Part shown: positions 48,240 through 58,939 of the stretch, in pieces | Layout: every line of letters starts with the position of its first letter | Position numbering within the stretch: the first letter of the stretch is position 1 | Source: Hyphodiscus hymeniophilus | Lineage: Eukaryota; Ascomycota; Leotiomycetes; Helotiales; Hyphodiscaceae | Direction of reading: 5' to 3' | Length of the DNA stretch: 64,000 bases | NCBI GenBank assembly: GCA_016508695.1 | Contig: VNKQ01000011.1 | Span: 1,426,001 to 1,490,000 of the forward strand | The notes under the pieces: model-generated | The model's input: the letters and a program-made list of their open reading frames with translations, nothing else | Databases searched by the model: none | What the model was told of the DNA's origin: nothing | Program-made: the position numbers and the translations under genes

Positions 48240-48242
48240 GTG
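48237..48242. promoter_or_regulatory. CACGTG E-box upstream of VTC4
   Basis: The palindrome CACGTG (followed by GT) lies 290 bp before the VTC4 start. Pho4 in yeast and NUC-1 in Neurospora bind CACGTG to induce phosphate-starvation genes, and VTC genes are among their targets in yeast. The hexamer is short and occurs elsewhere in the window, so this is a candidate only. Confidence 0.45.
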
Positions 48243-48531
48243 GTGGCTATTGGCCGTCGTGCCAATTGAGTTTTGAAGCTCCAAGTTTGCTGTACTCTCC
48301 AGTCGAGGAGCTGGAGAGAATATCAATTGCGAAGATTTCGTCGAATTCCGCTTTTCATTCACCTGTCTTCTTGCAACTCACTGTTCTGACGTCGACATCA
48401 GCCTCGCCCTAGTAGACCTAGACCTTGAGCTCTCTCCAAGCTCTCTCCGCCCTGCAGGAATCCCGCCTCGTCACAATTAATTACCCCTCCACAACGAGCT
48501 CGATTCTGTACACTGATACCACGCTCCGAAC

Positions 48532-50936
48532 ATGCGCTTCGGAAAGACGCTGCGAGATTCGGTCTACCCGCCATGGAAGGGCGAATACATCGACTATGGA
48601 AAGCTCAAGGGCATGCTCCGCGAAGGTAACGACGATGATAGACCCTGGACGGAGGACGACGAGAACAAATTCTGCGACGAGATTCTGAATACACAAGTGG
48701 AGAAGGTGGCCGACTTCCAAGCATCTGTATTCAAAACGCTCGAGGATAGGACAAACAAAGCGGGTCAGAAGCTCCGAGACTTGGCTCCGGAAGATGGGAA
48801 CGCACCGGGAGACATCACAACAGGACGTTTCAAGGAGATCGAGGCAGAGCTTGATTCGATTCTCAATGAGACTAGAGAGCTGAAGAAATATAGCAGCATC
48901 AACTATACGGGCTTCTTGAAGATCGTCAAGAAACATGACAGGAAGCGGGGGAGCAATTATAAGATTCGCCCTATGATGCAAATGACCCTCGCGAAGCGGC
49001 CGTTCAATTCGGAGCAGAGCTATGCGCCGTTACTGAACAAATTATCTATGATGTACTTCGTTGTGCGTCAGCAGCTTGATGAGAGCGTAGATCAGCCTGG
49101 CGCTCCATCTAACGATGTTCAATCCGAGACCCAGAATGGCGAGAGATATACGGCTCACAAATGTAAGTATTGTTTTATCAGGGATAGGTCCATGCTAAGG
49201 AAGAACAGTCTGGATACATCCCGACAATCTTCTCGAGGTCAAGACCTACATCCTCCGTCGACTTCCCACCTTAGTCTACAGCGAACAATCCTCGAAAGGG
49301 ATTGAAGCTCAGGGCGACCCAACTCTTACCTCCCTCTATTTTGACAGTCCGAATTTCCCACTATACACCGGAAAGGTTGAGCGGCAAACCGATGCGTCTT
49401 CGTTGCGTATACGGTGGTATGGGCAGCTGGATGGGAATCCGGAGCTGTTCTTCGAGCAAAAGATCATTCACGAGAATGGCACGAGCGAAGATAAGAAGTT
49501 CATGATCAAGCAGAAATATATTGAAGCGTTCATCAAGGGCGAGTACAAAATGGAGAAGAGTATTCAGAAGATGGAACGCCAGGGACAGCCCAAAGACCGG
49601 ATTGCAGAGTTTAAGGATACCGTGGAATCTATTCAGAAGTTCATTCTTGACAACGACTTACAGCCAATTTTACGAGCGAATTACACAAGAACTGCCTTCC
49701 AGAAGCCCCTGGACAACAAAGTCAGAATCTCTATTGATACGTCGCTGGCTTTCATCCGGGAAGACTCATTAGACGCCGATCGGCCGTGCAGAAATCCCAA
49801 CAACTGGCACCGACTTGATATCGATAATGGTTCAATGGTCTATCCTTTCCAGAATATAGGCCAGGGCGAGGTATCAAGATTTCCATACTCGGTTCTTGAA
49901 GTTAAAGTCAAGGAAGGTGGCAACAAGAAGAATTCTCAATGGGTTGATGATCTGATGGCGTCCCATCTTGTTCATAAAGCATCCCGTTTCTCGAAATTTG
50001 TCCACGGCGTTGCCTCTCTGTTTGAAGACCATGTCAACAACCTGCCCTTCTGGATCAGCGAAGTGGACACAGATATTCGCAAGGATCCAGAAATTGCCTT
50101 CCGGGAAGAGGAGGAACGCAAAGCGAAGAAGGCTGAGAACGACCTCGTTGTGGGCAGCTTTCTGGGAACAAAAAGTCTCAGCTACAAGCAGCAAGTTAGT
50201 TCTCCAGCAGGCAAGTCGTATATGACCGACAGACTAGCTTCAGAAGAGCGGACTGGTCAGCGGTCCGATTTCACGAGCAACGGAAAGTCGACGAATAACA
50301 CAGCTGCTACGGATAGAGGCGACGACGGCGAGGAAAGGGGTGAATATGGAACCCTGTCGTCTATTTTCCCGTCTTTCTCGCTATCACGGTACGCTCAATC
50401 TCGGAGAGAACAGCACGTGGTGCTGCCTGAAGGTGTCACGAAGCCAACACAACTTATCAAAGATTCGGGTCCCCTGCAAGTTGAGCCAAAGGTCTGGCTT
50501 GCGAACGAGCGAACTTTTCTGAAATGGCAACACATCTGCGTCCTATTGGGTGGTCTGGCAGTTGGTCTCTATACTGCTGCCGGAGAGGACACAGTTGCCG
50601 AGTTCATGGGCATTGCATATATTGCCATTGCCGTATTTGCTGGTGCATGGGGTTACTACATGCATTATACTCGACGCAATTTGATCGTAGCGAGGAGCGG
50701 CAAGCATTTTGATAACATGATTGGTCCTATGGTCGTCAGTTTTGCACTGATGGTTGCGTTGATTTTGAACTTCGTCTTTCAAGTATGTCGATTCTGTTTT
50801 TGCGAGGCGATCATATGCTAACTTCCGCCAGTATCAAGACGCAATTTCGAGACTAAATATCACTGATAGCGCAAAACCGATAGCATCGGCTGGCGGAGGC
50901 GATTGGGCGGAGTCGGTAAAAATGGACCTGGTATAG
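48532..50936 (+). CDS. VTC4: vacuolar transporter chaperone 4, polyphosphate polymerase
   Basis: Three exons, 48532-49162, 49209-50782 and 50832-50936; introns 46 and 49 nt; 769 aa. VTC4 makes inorganic polyphosphate from ATP and passes it into the vacuole. Residues 1-~160 are an SPX domain (MRFGKTLRDSVYPPWKGEYIDYGKLK; YTGFLKIVKKHDR), the inositol pyrophosphate sensor. The VTC tunnel domain follows (~210-520) with TSLYFDSPNF, LRIRWYGQ, FFEQKIIHENG, RTAFQKPLDNKVRISIDTSL and SVLEVKVK, which carry the basic catalytic residues of the family. A disordered linker comes before three C-terminal membrane helices (~655-750: ICVLLGGLAVGLYTAA, AYIAIAVFAGAWGYYMH, VSFALMVALILNFVFQ). All key blocks are intact. 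A CACGTG box lies upstream. Confidence 0.95.
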
Positions 50937-51466
50937 TTTTGGTTCATGGCAGCTGTTGGCAGATTGCATCGCAGAGAGAGGATGAACAGCAAAGGTTGTG
51001 GAGTGGACCAAATAATTGGCAATCAGTTTGGGATTGTCGGCATGTATAAAGGCACATGACTGTACAATAGGCTAGCCAGTACTTCGTAGTTCGTACTCGA
51101 TTGAGGCTGTCATATTGCAAAGATCTTGTCATGATCTTGTCATCCTACCGCCTCGTCCTTAGTTAGGCTCTTCATTCCAGCTGCTGGAATGAAGAATTGG
51201 CACGTGCGTCGTCTGGCCACGAGGCTGGAACTTTCGGTACCATTATCATTCTAGTGCACATGGATTGACCTCGAGTGATCAAAATCAAACCGCTCTTGTC
51301 TCACCATGATTGCAATCCCAGGAATGCATTAGAGTCCAAGTATTGTGTTTCCAACTGGGCAGATTTGATAATTTACTGCACCTCCCGCTCAGCCTCGCAA
51401 CGACGCGGCCCCTCTACACACAGATGTCGTGACTCCCTGCTTCAAGTCTGATCTCGACCTCCAACC
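50937..51466. other. intergenic region, VTC4 to unknown gene
   Basis: 0.53 kb. A near-palindrome TTCATTCCAGCTGCTGGAATGAA lies at about 51172-51194 and could form a hairpin or terminator-like structure, or be a dyad binding site. No gene seen. Confidence 0.5.
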
Positions 51467-53816
51467 ATGAGCGAGGCAAAAAGGAAACTTTTGGGGCTAT
51501 TCAGAAGTAAATCCGCTGCTGGAAATCCGTCCGTTGATCCCAAAGATGTACTTTCGACCTCCACTCTCACGATACGAAGATTAATGGTGTGCAGGACGCA
51601 GATCGCCCTCGACGAAGACGTGAACGCGACCACGAACGCGAACGGCCAAACACCGCATCTCCCAGACACCATGGTGGTAGAGAGAGGAGACACTCTCACT
51701 CCCAAGCCGATATCACATTGGCATACTCCGCCTCACCATCTCGCGCAGACCCCCTCCCTGTCTCGCAACAGCGCACGAAAGTATGGCCTCCGCCCGACGT
51801 CAAGAAAGAAGCGGAACTGTCACAGGGGAAAGCATTGGAATTGATAGCGAATGGTGTTCCCTTGTTCAAAGGCCACAAGCGTCCCGTTCCCCACGCCTCA
51901 GATGACTACCAATTCTTCTACGCCACAGCGAATGGGAATGATGATAAGGGAGATGATAGGGCGGATGCTTATAAGACTGCATTCACGGCGGATTCTTTCT
52001 GTCTGATGGGCCCCGGGCCTGCAGAGTGGCCATGGGAGACGCTCGAGCAGCCTAGTATGGAGTTCTGCTATGGCACGAGGCCGGGTACAATTACGCTGAA
52101 TATGTGGGTTGCTATGAATGGGAACTCGAATCTGTCGTTGGAATTGAGGGACCCGGGGGTTTTGCCGAGAGAGGTGGGTTTGGATGTCATACTGGAGCGA
52201 CTCATATATCTCGAGACTAGTTTCGAAGAGGATTATCCGGAAGTGATGTATAAGAATCTTTATAAAAACTTACTGAGAGATCCGGATAAGTATCTCAGTC
52301 CTCATATAGCGATGGAGAGGCAGATTGCAGATCTGATTGTGGTGCTAAGCAGGCCGGAGTGGACGGACTTCAGCAAGCCGGAGAACCAGGTCGTCGCGAA
52401 GTTCTTCGCCAGCGCTACGTATACCGATCATGGGAGGTATAAGTCTTTCTTTCATCAGTTGCTACTGAGTATGGAGTTGGATTTGAGGATCAATTCGAAA
52501 AGTCATTTGGTACCGGCGAAGGAGAGGCTTCTCTCTCAATTGCCGCCTTCTATTGCTTGGGATCTAGCTCTTGCAAGGAAATGGAGGGAATCTATGACTA
52601 TTGAGAAGTATAAAACGGGTGGCGATGTTGAGCAAAGTAAGTTCTGCTCTATCAGATATCATTCCATGCTGATGGGGTTGCAGTCAGATTCCACCTCAAA
52701 GCGAAGACGAAACAAGTCAAGGCGCTCCGCAAGTTCGCACGAGCAATGAAATGGCCCAATCTTGCAAAGGTCGATGACGTTCTTAAAGAACGGGACTCTG
52801 AAGCTCCGCCTCTCGAAGACCGCTCCTCGGACACAATGTCTTACTTTACGGGAATGATTTTGCCTGGCGTCACAATGCCCTGGCTGGTCATGAATTCCCT
52901 GATCGATTGCGACGACGACACAGGGTCTAGCAATCTCGCAGCGTTGACACACATGCACCCAAATAGCGGATTTCAATATAAGAGTACAACGTACTGGTCC
53001 GCCACCTCTATTGTGGGGAAAGTGCTGGCCCCAACTTGCAAGCAGATAGCAGGATGGATAGGGCCCGTACGTCCAGCTCCAGATCTGGAGCGGGTGCAAA
53101 TAGCTCGTATACGACAGCGACCACCCAAGCAGCGGCTGACGAAGAACGACGTCGATAGCATGACGATTCGCTCTGATCCTCTAGGCCCACCTTCAGATTT
53201 ATACCCCGTTGCTGAATATGTCCTTCCGGGCAACGACAAGGAGAAAGACGTAATTGACGGGATCCGTATTGAGAAGCTGGCCCTGAAATCCATCTCTTCT
53301 AGTGTTCCCGAAGGGGTCCGCAACAAGCCTTTGACTTACGACGCGGCTGTTCAATTTGCCATTGATGGGTGTTCATGGCCTCTACGACTTTCCTATGACG
53401 TCTCATACATCTCCGCATATCCATGTGCACATGGGCCTCATGTCTTATTTCACGATTATATATACAAGAGCGTGAACGTAGATGAAATTCTTAAAATCAG
53501 AGATTGGGGGAGTTTGAGTGCTGGGAACGAGAGCTTAGGTCCGGGATCCAGCACGGGTGACAAGAGCAAGAGTGCGTTAGGGAGCGAGGTCGATAATGAT
53601 GAGAGGGAGAAGGTGCTTGTCATTCAAGCCGGTGGGGTGAAGGATAATGAAGTCCTGGCCCGGGCTTGGTGTAGTCATTGGGGACTGGGCGCTGTGGTTG
53701 CTGATTCTGAGAGGACCTGCGTAGCTTGTGCTATTCGAGAGGCATATGCAGCGTGTCTTAACGTGGTCATTCTGATTGATGCGTTGGTCGACGATGATCA
53801 GGCTTATCACAGCTAA
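51467..53816 (+). CDS. conserved-looking protein of unknown function, 751 aa
   Basis: Three exons, 51467-51547, 51595-52636 and 52684-53816, with 47-nt introns and consistent phases. I do not recognise a named domain. The N-terminus is basic and short (MSEAKRKLLGLFRSKS), then an Arg/His/Ser-rich disordered region to ~90. An ordered globular part begins near FKGHKRPVPHASDDYQFFYAT; blocks such as LIYLETSFEEDYPEVMYKNL, IADLIVVLSRPEWTDF and FHQLLLSMELDLRI look helical and conserved. The middle has SYFTGMILPGVTMPWLVMNS, with two Trp and a hydrophobic run, perhaps a membrane-touching or buried helix. The end has a small Rossmann-like segment (EKVLVIQAGGVKDNEVLARA; ACLNVVILIDALVDDD). No signal peptide. 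I infer a fungal-specific cytosolic or membrane-associated protein. Confidence 0.75.
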
Positions 53817-55928
53817 GCTTTGGTCGGTTAAAAGTGGAGGGATTGGGTTATGAGGGTTATGATGATATGAGAACACGATATTTATGGCTGATGACTTGCG
53901 GAACTGGTTTGCAGGGGGGTGGATTGCATAGCGAGGAAGTTGGTGAGGGTTCTTTGATATAACTACACGTTTTGCATCACTTCTCAATCATGCTGCAGAA
54001 ATTCTAGAAACATATTGGCTCCCTTACTCATTTTCGGACGCTGATCAGCCAGGGTATTGTGCTGTCGGAGTCTTAATTGATAGGTAAGAGGAACGAACGG
54101 CGTTCCCTTTCGGGTAACACACTCCTCGGGGCCGACATGCGTCACAACATCGCTCAGGTTCTCCAGCGGACCCTTTCTTGTTTAAGAGAGAAAACAGCGT
54201 CTTGCAAAGTTGTAAGATATGGGCTGCTAAGCCATAAACTGGAACTCAGGAAGAGTACTCGGTCTCAAGCATAACCCAATTATCTTGAAGTGATCCCTTG
54301 CTTGTTGGGCGCAAAGTTTGCTTCACAGGAGTTTTTGTTTGGACCTCTTGTCAAATTGCTTCAATATCGTCATTTTCATATCTGTATTGTTGTATGAGAG
54401 GGAATGGGTCAGCGGTAATACAGCCGTAGGGAACAGACCACCTCGGAAAATGCAATAAAACAGCCGACAACAACGCAGTCTACGAAGCAGTTCCCGGCCT
54501 GCTAGACGTATGGCACACGTTTGATATCGACTAGATGTCCAAGTACATCGATCGGCAGGTAGATGGGTCTTTTGCTAGCACTCTGCTGTGCGCCGATGCA
54601 TTTAATGGCAAGAACTTCACGCAAGCTCCATGCGTTCTACATTCGGGGACTGTGGTAGCGGAGCGGCTGATGAAGCTACAAGTACTGCGGAGTGTGCTCA
54701 AGGTCATACGGATGGTACCAAGGAAGTTTTATTTGAGTATGTGAGAAATATGACGTTCGAGTATTACACAACTGTTGGCGAGGAACAAACGCATGGCGAT
54801 CAAAGTGGAGATTATGAGTATACGTCGGTTCTGACAGAGGCACTAAGTCGACTGCTGGAATGTCGTTGCGGACCATACATGGAGCGCGTATCCTTCGAGG
54901 GAGGTGAGTGGTTTGGTAATTGGATATTTCCAGTCGGGCCATTGATTTTTGTTCCTGTCGATTCCGGTGGAGAAGTAGAACTACCTTGATTTCTTTTCAG
55001 ATACTCAATCTTGTCATTTCATCAAGACTTGCACTTGCAACTCTTGTTGTTGGTTGTGCTGGAAAAGGATGTCAATTATGTTCTGATATTTGGGTGCCGT
55101 TTGTACAAGCGTTGAAGTCAACATGCTGGTTTCTTCTTCCAGGCTCTTACTGAGCCTCCATCATTGTCTGCATACTTCAAGAAAGTCCGACTTCCTGTAG
55201 CAAGACAGAGGATTCCCTCATGTCAGCCCCCAAATTTGGAAAAGAGAAATTTATTCTCCAACATATCCTTAAGTCCACATAGGAGTCCTCATATCAGCCT
55301 GCAACTTTGGAAAAGAGAAAGTTATTCTCCGACATAATCAGGTTTCAGACTCGGCCTTGTGTGGACCAGATTTCGAGTTTTCGAGAATTGCCGCTTCTTT
55401 AGGTAGGTTAAGCGAGCTTCCAAAGGAGGTTGAACACGTGACGTTCTCATGTCTGACCACAAAGCTTTGTGATTTACAGGCTGTTACAGCAAGTATAGTC
55501 CATCGGAGGTATTTGAGAGGTGCAGTATCGGTGCTATCATAGACGAGTCGTGACCTTAGCGTTAGTGTCGTCGCGATGTTGCGCTAGTCCTCCTTTATTA
55601 ACACTCGCGAGCTCTCTTCTCTCCACAACGATTCTTCTCAACACACAACAACAACAAATATTCAGACTCTAATCAATTCACAATAAGCAACTTCTTTCAT
55701 CACATTACCTCTTCTCAATCACAAAGTACTTAATAAACATCAAGCACAAAAGTTCCTTAACAACTGTTCAGCTTCAGTGCTTTACAAGGTTGTGTTCTCC
55801 TTAAGAGCTTTGCCAATCACCCCACAAACAACTTGGTTATTTCGATAAGTCAAGATATTTTCAAATCGATCATCTTTCACCTTTCTACTGTCACCTTCCA
55901 CAGCTCCCATTCTCGCACTTACGACAAC
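53817..55928. other. 2.1-kb region without a supported gene
   Basis: Frames at 54535-54744 and 54630-54989 have no recognisable family and cannot be joined into a model. A short diverged direct repeat lies at 55217-55335. The right end (about 55600-55925) is A/C-rich and pyrimidine-rich and fits the promoter and leader of the secreted-protein gene. Confidence 0.5.
55217..55335 (+). repeat. imperfect direct repeat, 48 bp, 71-bp period
   Basis: Copies 55217-55264 and 55288-55335 share CTCAT, TCAGCC, TTTGGAAAAGAGAAA, TTATTCTCC and ACAT with a few substitutions. The copies are noncoding. It may be a local duplication or two small sites of a lost element. Confidence 0.8.
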
Positions 55929-56617
55929 ATGTCTTCCTCCCTTAACAAAACTGCTCTCCTCCTCCTCGTCTTCCTTGGCTTGCTCTCATCCACTGTTCTG
56001 GGCGCTCCAAGAACTGCTCTCAATCTGTAAGTTTCTCCTTATTTTTTCATTGGTTGAAACAAATCTATGAAAGGCAGCTAATTCCTTCGCCACTACTAGC
56101 CGCCAGTCGCCCGGCCAAGCCACCCCTGATACCGGAGAACTCATTGTCACCGCGGAAAACCTATGCTATACCCAAGTCCAAACCCCGTCTCTTCACCCCG
56201 GTGTCAGCGGTGTCACTGATGAAAACAACAACTGCTTGGCTTCTACCATTGGAAACAGTGATGATCCTACCAATGGTGATCAGAGATGGATCTACCTCTT
56301 TGATTCCACCTGCAAGCTCATCGCCTGGTAAAACGGTCTTGTCAACGGCGACACGCAGTACATCTACATCCCTGAGATTGCCTACGAGCTTACAGTCTCC
56401 CTTGGAAACGACACCTCCAGCCCGGATAATGTCCGCATCGTAAGCTCTGTTCTCTTGAGAGTTGTGGTCTTCAAACTGACTTGTGAAACTCGAGCAATAC
56501 GACCATTACGATAGCTACTTGCATCCAGAGATCACGCCTACGTGCTTCCCTAACTGCATTGTTCCCACTGGAGAGTGTGGCTTGACTTGCCAATATTGGT
56601 ACCCTTGCAGCGTTTAA
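55929..56617 (+). CDS. small secreted Cys-containing protein, interrupted by an in-frame TAA
   Basis: Exons 55929-56026, 56100-56439 and 56495-56617 are joined by consistent GT-AG introns. The product starts MSSSLNKTALLLLVFLGLLS, a clear signal peptide ending near VLGAPR, and a compact secreted domain follows with scattered Cys (ENLCYTQ, NNNCLAS, DSTCKLIAW) and a Cys-rich end (TPTCFPNCIVPTGECGLTC, YWYPCSV). In the middle exon the frame meets TAA at 56329-56331, after about 109 residues, although the sequence beyond it (DTQYIYIPEIAYELTVSLG) still reads like protein. Options: a nonsense mutation (pseudogene or truncated protein), a 93-nt in-frame intron 56328-56420 with a weak GTAAAA donor, or a base error. 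Small secreted proteins of fungi are often effector candidates; no role is claimed. Confidence 0.6.
56329..56331 (+). other. in-frame TAA stop within the secreted-protein frame
   Basis: TGG TAA AAC in phase with the upstream signal peptide and the downstream Cys-rich end. A single C-to-T change of CAA would produce it, as in RIP or ordinary mutation. Confidence 0.8.
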
Positions 56618-57146
56618 TTCACCTCCGTCAGCCTTCGAGACGCAACGAATTTGCTTTGTAGTGAGTTGGAGGCCTAAGTCAGAGAGTTCTCGGGGCGCAT
56701 AGGGATTGGAGTTTGGGATCAGGTGCTGGTTATTTGAATTTTACGTAAACTATTAGGTTGGAATCAGAAGCGTTGACTTTAAGCATTGCAAGGCGGCTGG
56801 GACTGGGGCGTTGAAGCCTTCATTGTGACTTGTGCGTAGCTTTCCAAAAATTATTTCTTCACAAATAACTGCTTTTACAAAGTAGACCATCTCGGTGAAC
56901 AATGCATTCATGGGAAGGAGTATATGCAGATGACTTCACCGACTTACATGAAAAGATGTTGACAACCCACGCTGGTAACTTGGAATTATCCATCTGTTGT
57001 CGCAAACCAACTTTCTCCTACGACACCAAGAAAATGGAACCGCCATGGGTTCCAAAAGCGAGAGCCCAACTCAAACCCATTCACACCTTCCTTCCCACGA
57101 CTCATCTTCCCATCTAGAGTTTTCACCCAACGACAGCAAAGCACCC
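56618..57146. other. intergenic region, no gene seen
   Basis: 0.53 kb between the secreted-protein gene and the small CTCGH-type gene on the opposite strand. Convergent 3' ends expected. No feature recognised. Confidence 0.5.
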
Positions 57147-57347
57147 TCAGCGAGCGCTCTCAGGCCTCTCTTTTCGCCTCGCAACGAACTGGCAACCCGA
57201 GCACGTCGTATTGACATTTTTGGGTGGTGGTTCCTTGAAATCCGGACAAGCCTTGCCGCCCGGTAGTCCACGACGGGCGAAGTAGCAGTGCTCCATGCAG
57301 AGTTTCGAGTGGCCGCAGGTGTATTTCTCGTAATAGAGCTCGCACAT
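57147..57347 (-). CDS. small Cys-patterned protein (CTCGH-type)
   Basis: Single minus-strand frame, 66 aa, starting MCELYYEKYTCGHSKLCMEH. It has seven Cys and two His in a spaced pattern (M-C, T-C-G-H, L-C, H-C, A-C-P, T-C-S-G-C), as in many short uncharacterised ascomycete proteins that begin MC-x-x-YY-x-x-x-x-CGH. A metal-binding knuckle is plausible but inferred. No signal peptide. It may have more upstream coding sequence. Function unknown. Confidence 0.5.
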   Translation of the reverse strand: MCELYYEKYTCGHSKLCMEHCYFARRGLPGGKACPDFKEPPPKNVNTTCSGCQFVARRKERPESAR

Positions 57348-58939
57348 CTCTGGCGCCTGTTCGGGAAATAGAGACTGAGATTGAGATTTGAGGGGTTGGT
57401 GGAGTGGAGTGGGTTTGAGGGATGTTGCTGCGTTGTGGACTACTTGGGGTTCTATACTTTGTGTGATGTTGGTATTGGGAGGGTTCGAAGATCAGGGTGA
57501 GTCTGTTTGATGTTTGATAGACGATCGTTATAATGGATAGTAATGGGAAGTAGAAGAGGAAAATAATTTCGGTGCACAAACTTTCGTATTTGGGAAAGAG
57601 TCAGAGGGTTGTGAATCAAATGGCAATTCGCTGTTCAAACCGATTTGTTGTTCGAATGAAATTCAAGAAACTCGGCCTCTTATGCCCAATCCCTTTGATT
57701 CACATTGATTCCCAAACTTGCGAACCATTTGCCTCAATACATATTGCGTGTTGGGGTTCAAGAAGGAGTGACGATACCAGGCTCTTTTCTTGTACTCAGT
57801 CTAGCACCGTACAACTTAGACAATCAAGCCTCATTAGCCTCAACTTGCCGCACCCCGAAGTCTCGTATTCCCATCAGCCTTGTCAGAAGGTATCAACGTT
57901 ATGCTGTGGTCTATCGCCCAAGTCGGCTCTTGGTAGAATTCGATACACACTCCTATGGGAATGGACTACCGGTATTCAGAGACGGAGCTTGAGTGGTAGG
58001 TCCGAATAGCAGTTGCGTGCCGATCATGGTACCTGTAGCAAGTTTGTTTCTGGATTTTTCTCTGTGCTATTCTCCTTGATTGGTCTCCCTTCCCTCCTTC
58101 CTGATTCTCATCCATCATTCATGGCAGTCAGGTGGTTTCGTAGATGCCTGCTAGGATTTAGTCTAGCTTTCTTGCTTCGATACACGATCAATTTATATAG
58201 CCAGCAGCGCCCAAGAATGGTAACATGTTCAAAATCAAGAGAGCACGTGCTATATGGACTGAAACGTAAGGTAAGGTAAGGTAAGAAGGGATGAGCGCAT
58301 GCCACGTAAAGAGCAGAAGCACGAGCGTGACTAAGGCGATTAGCGTGAAACTCTCAAACGGTTGGATATCAGACCTCCAACCTAACCTCACCTCACCTCC
58401 CCTCGTCTCCCCTTTGTCTTATGAAACTAAGCGATGTAAACATAAACATTCGTCGTGTTTCCAGATCTGGATATATCACAACAACGTCGACGTCTGAAGA
58501 TATCCCGCTCTTGTCCGTCTGAATGGTAGAAGCGGGTAGCAGCTGCTAGGATGGCACAGGCCATTGGTTCCGGCCATCTCTGCAAAGTGGCGACAGTGTC
58601 ACGGGATTGGCGTAAACCCCTCAGTCCCCCATTTTACCTCCAGTGGTTCGGGAATCTTGTGTGTTTGGCTGGAATGGTATGGTCATGTCTTGTCGACACG
58701 AGGGGTTCATCATATATATATACATCGTGATCAAGGATCTTTTACGCTAATCAAACCATCTCAAGTGGATGAGTCCTCCGTCTGCTTTCATTTCAACCTC
58801 CTTCGTTATGCCAGAGCGCCAGAAAGATCCAAGACCCGCTCGCACAAGGTCCGTCGCCGTACGCCGCTGCCACTCTATGCGCGTGGATAAGAGACGTCCT
58901 CAATTCGTCTAGTCAAGGAGTGATAAGCACATTCCTGAG
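57348..58939. other. 1.6-kb gap without a supported gene
   Basis: Frames here start mainly at GTG or TTG and lack family motifs. A (AAGGT)n tract at about 58267-58284 and CCTCACCTCACCTCCCC-type tract at about 58385-58407 are the only visible structure. The right part probably serves as promoter of the 2EXR gene. Confidence 0.5.

Larger units (their letters stand above)
47780..48531. other. upstream region of VTC4
   Basis: 750 bp between the VID28-like stop and VTC4. It contains a CACGTG box at 48237-48242 and a minus-strand frame of uncertain status (48015-48239), listed separately. Confidence 0.6.

Noticed and set aside
53577..53987. Minus-strand frame at the 3' end of the 751-aa gene
   Set aside because: Antisense to conserved-looking coding sequence, no motif, Ile/Pro-rich.
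56328..56358. A 31-nt intron removing the TAA in the secreted-protein gene
   Set aside because: Too short for a fungal intron and it would shift the frame; a 93-nt in-frame alternative is kept as an open option.
57572..58009. 145-codon frame
   Set aside because: Starts at GTG and has no recognisable family; codon pattern looks random.
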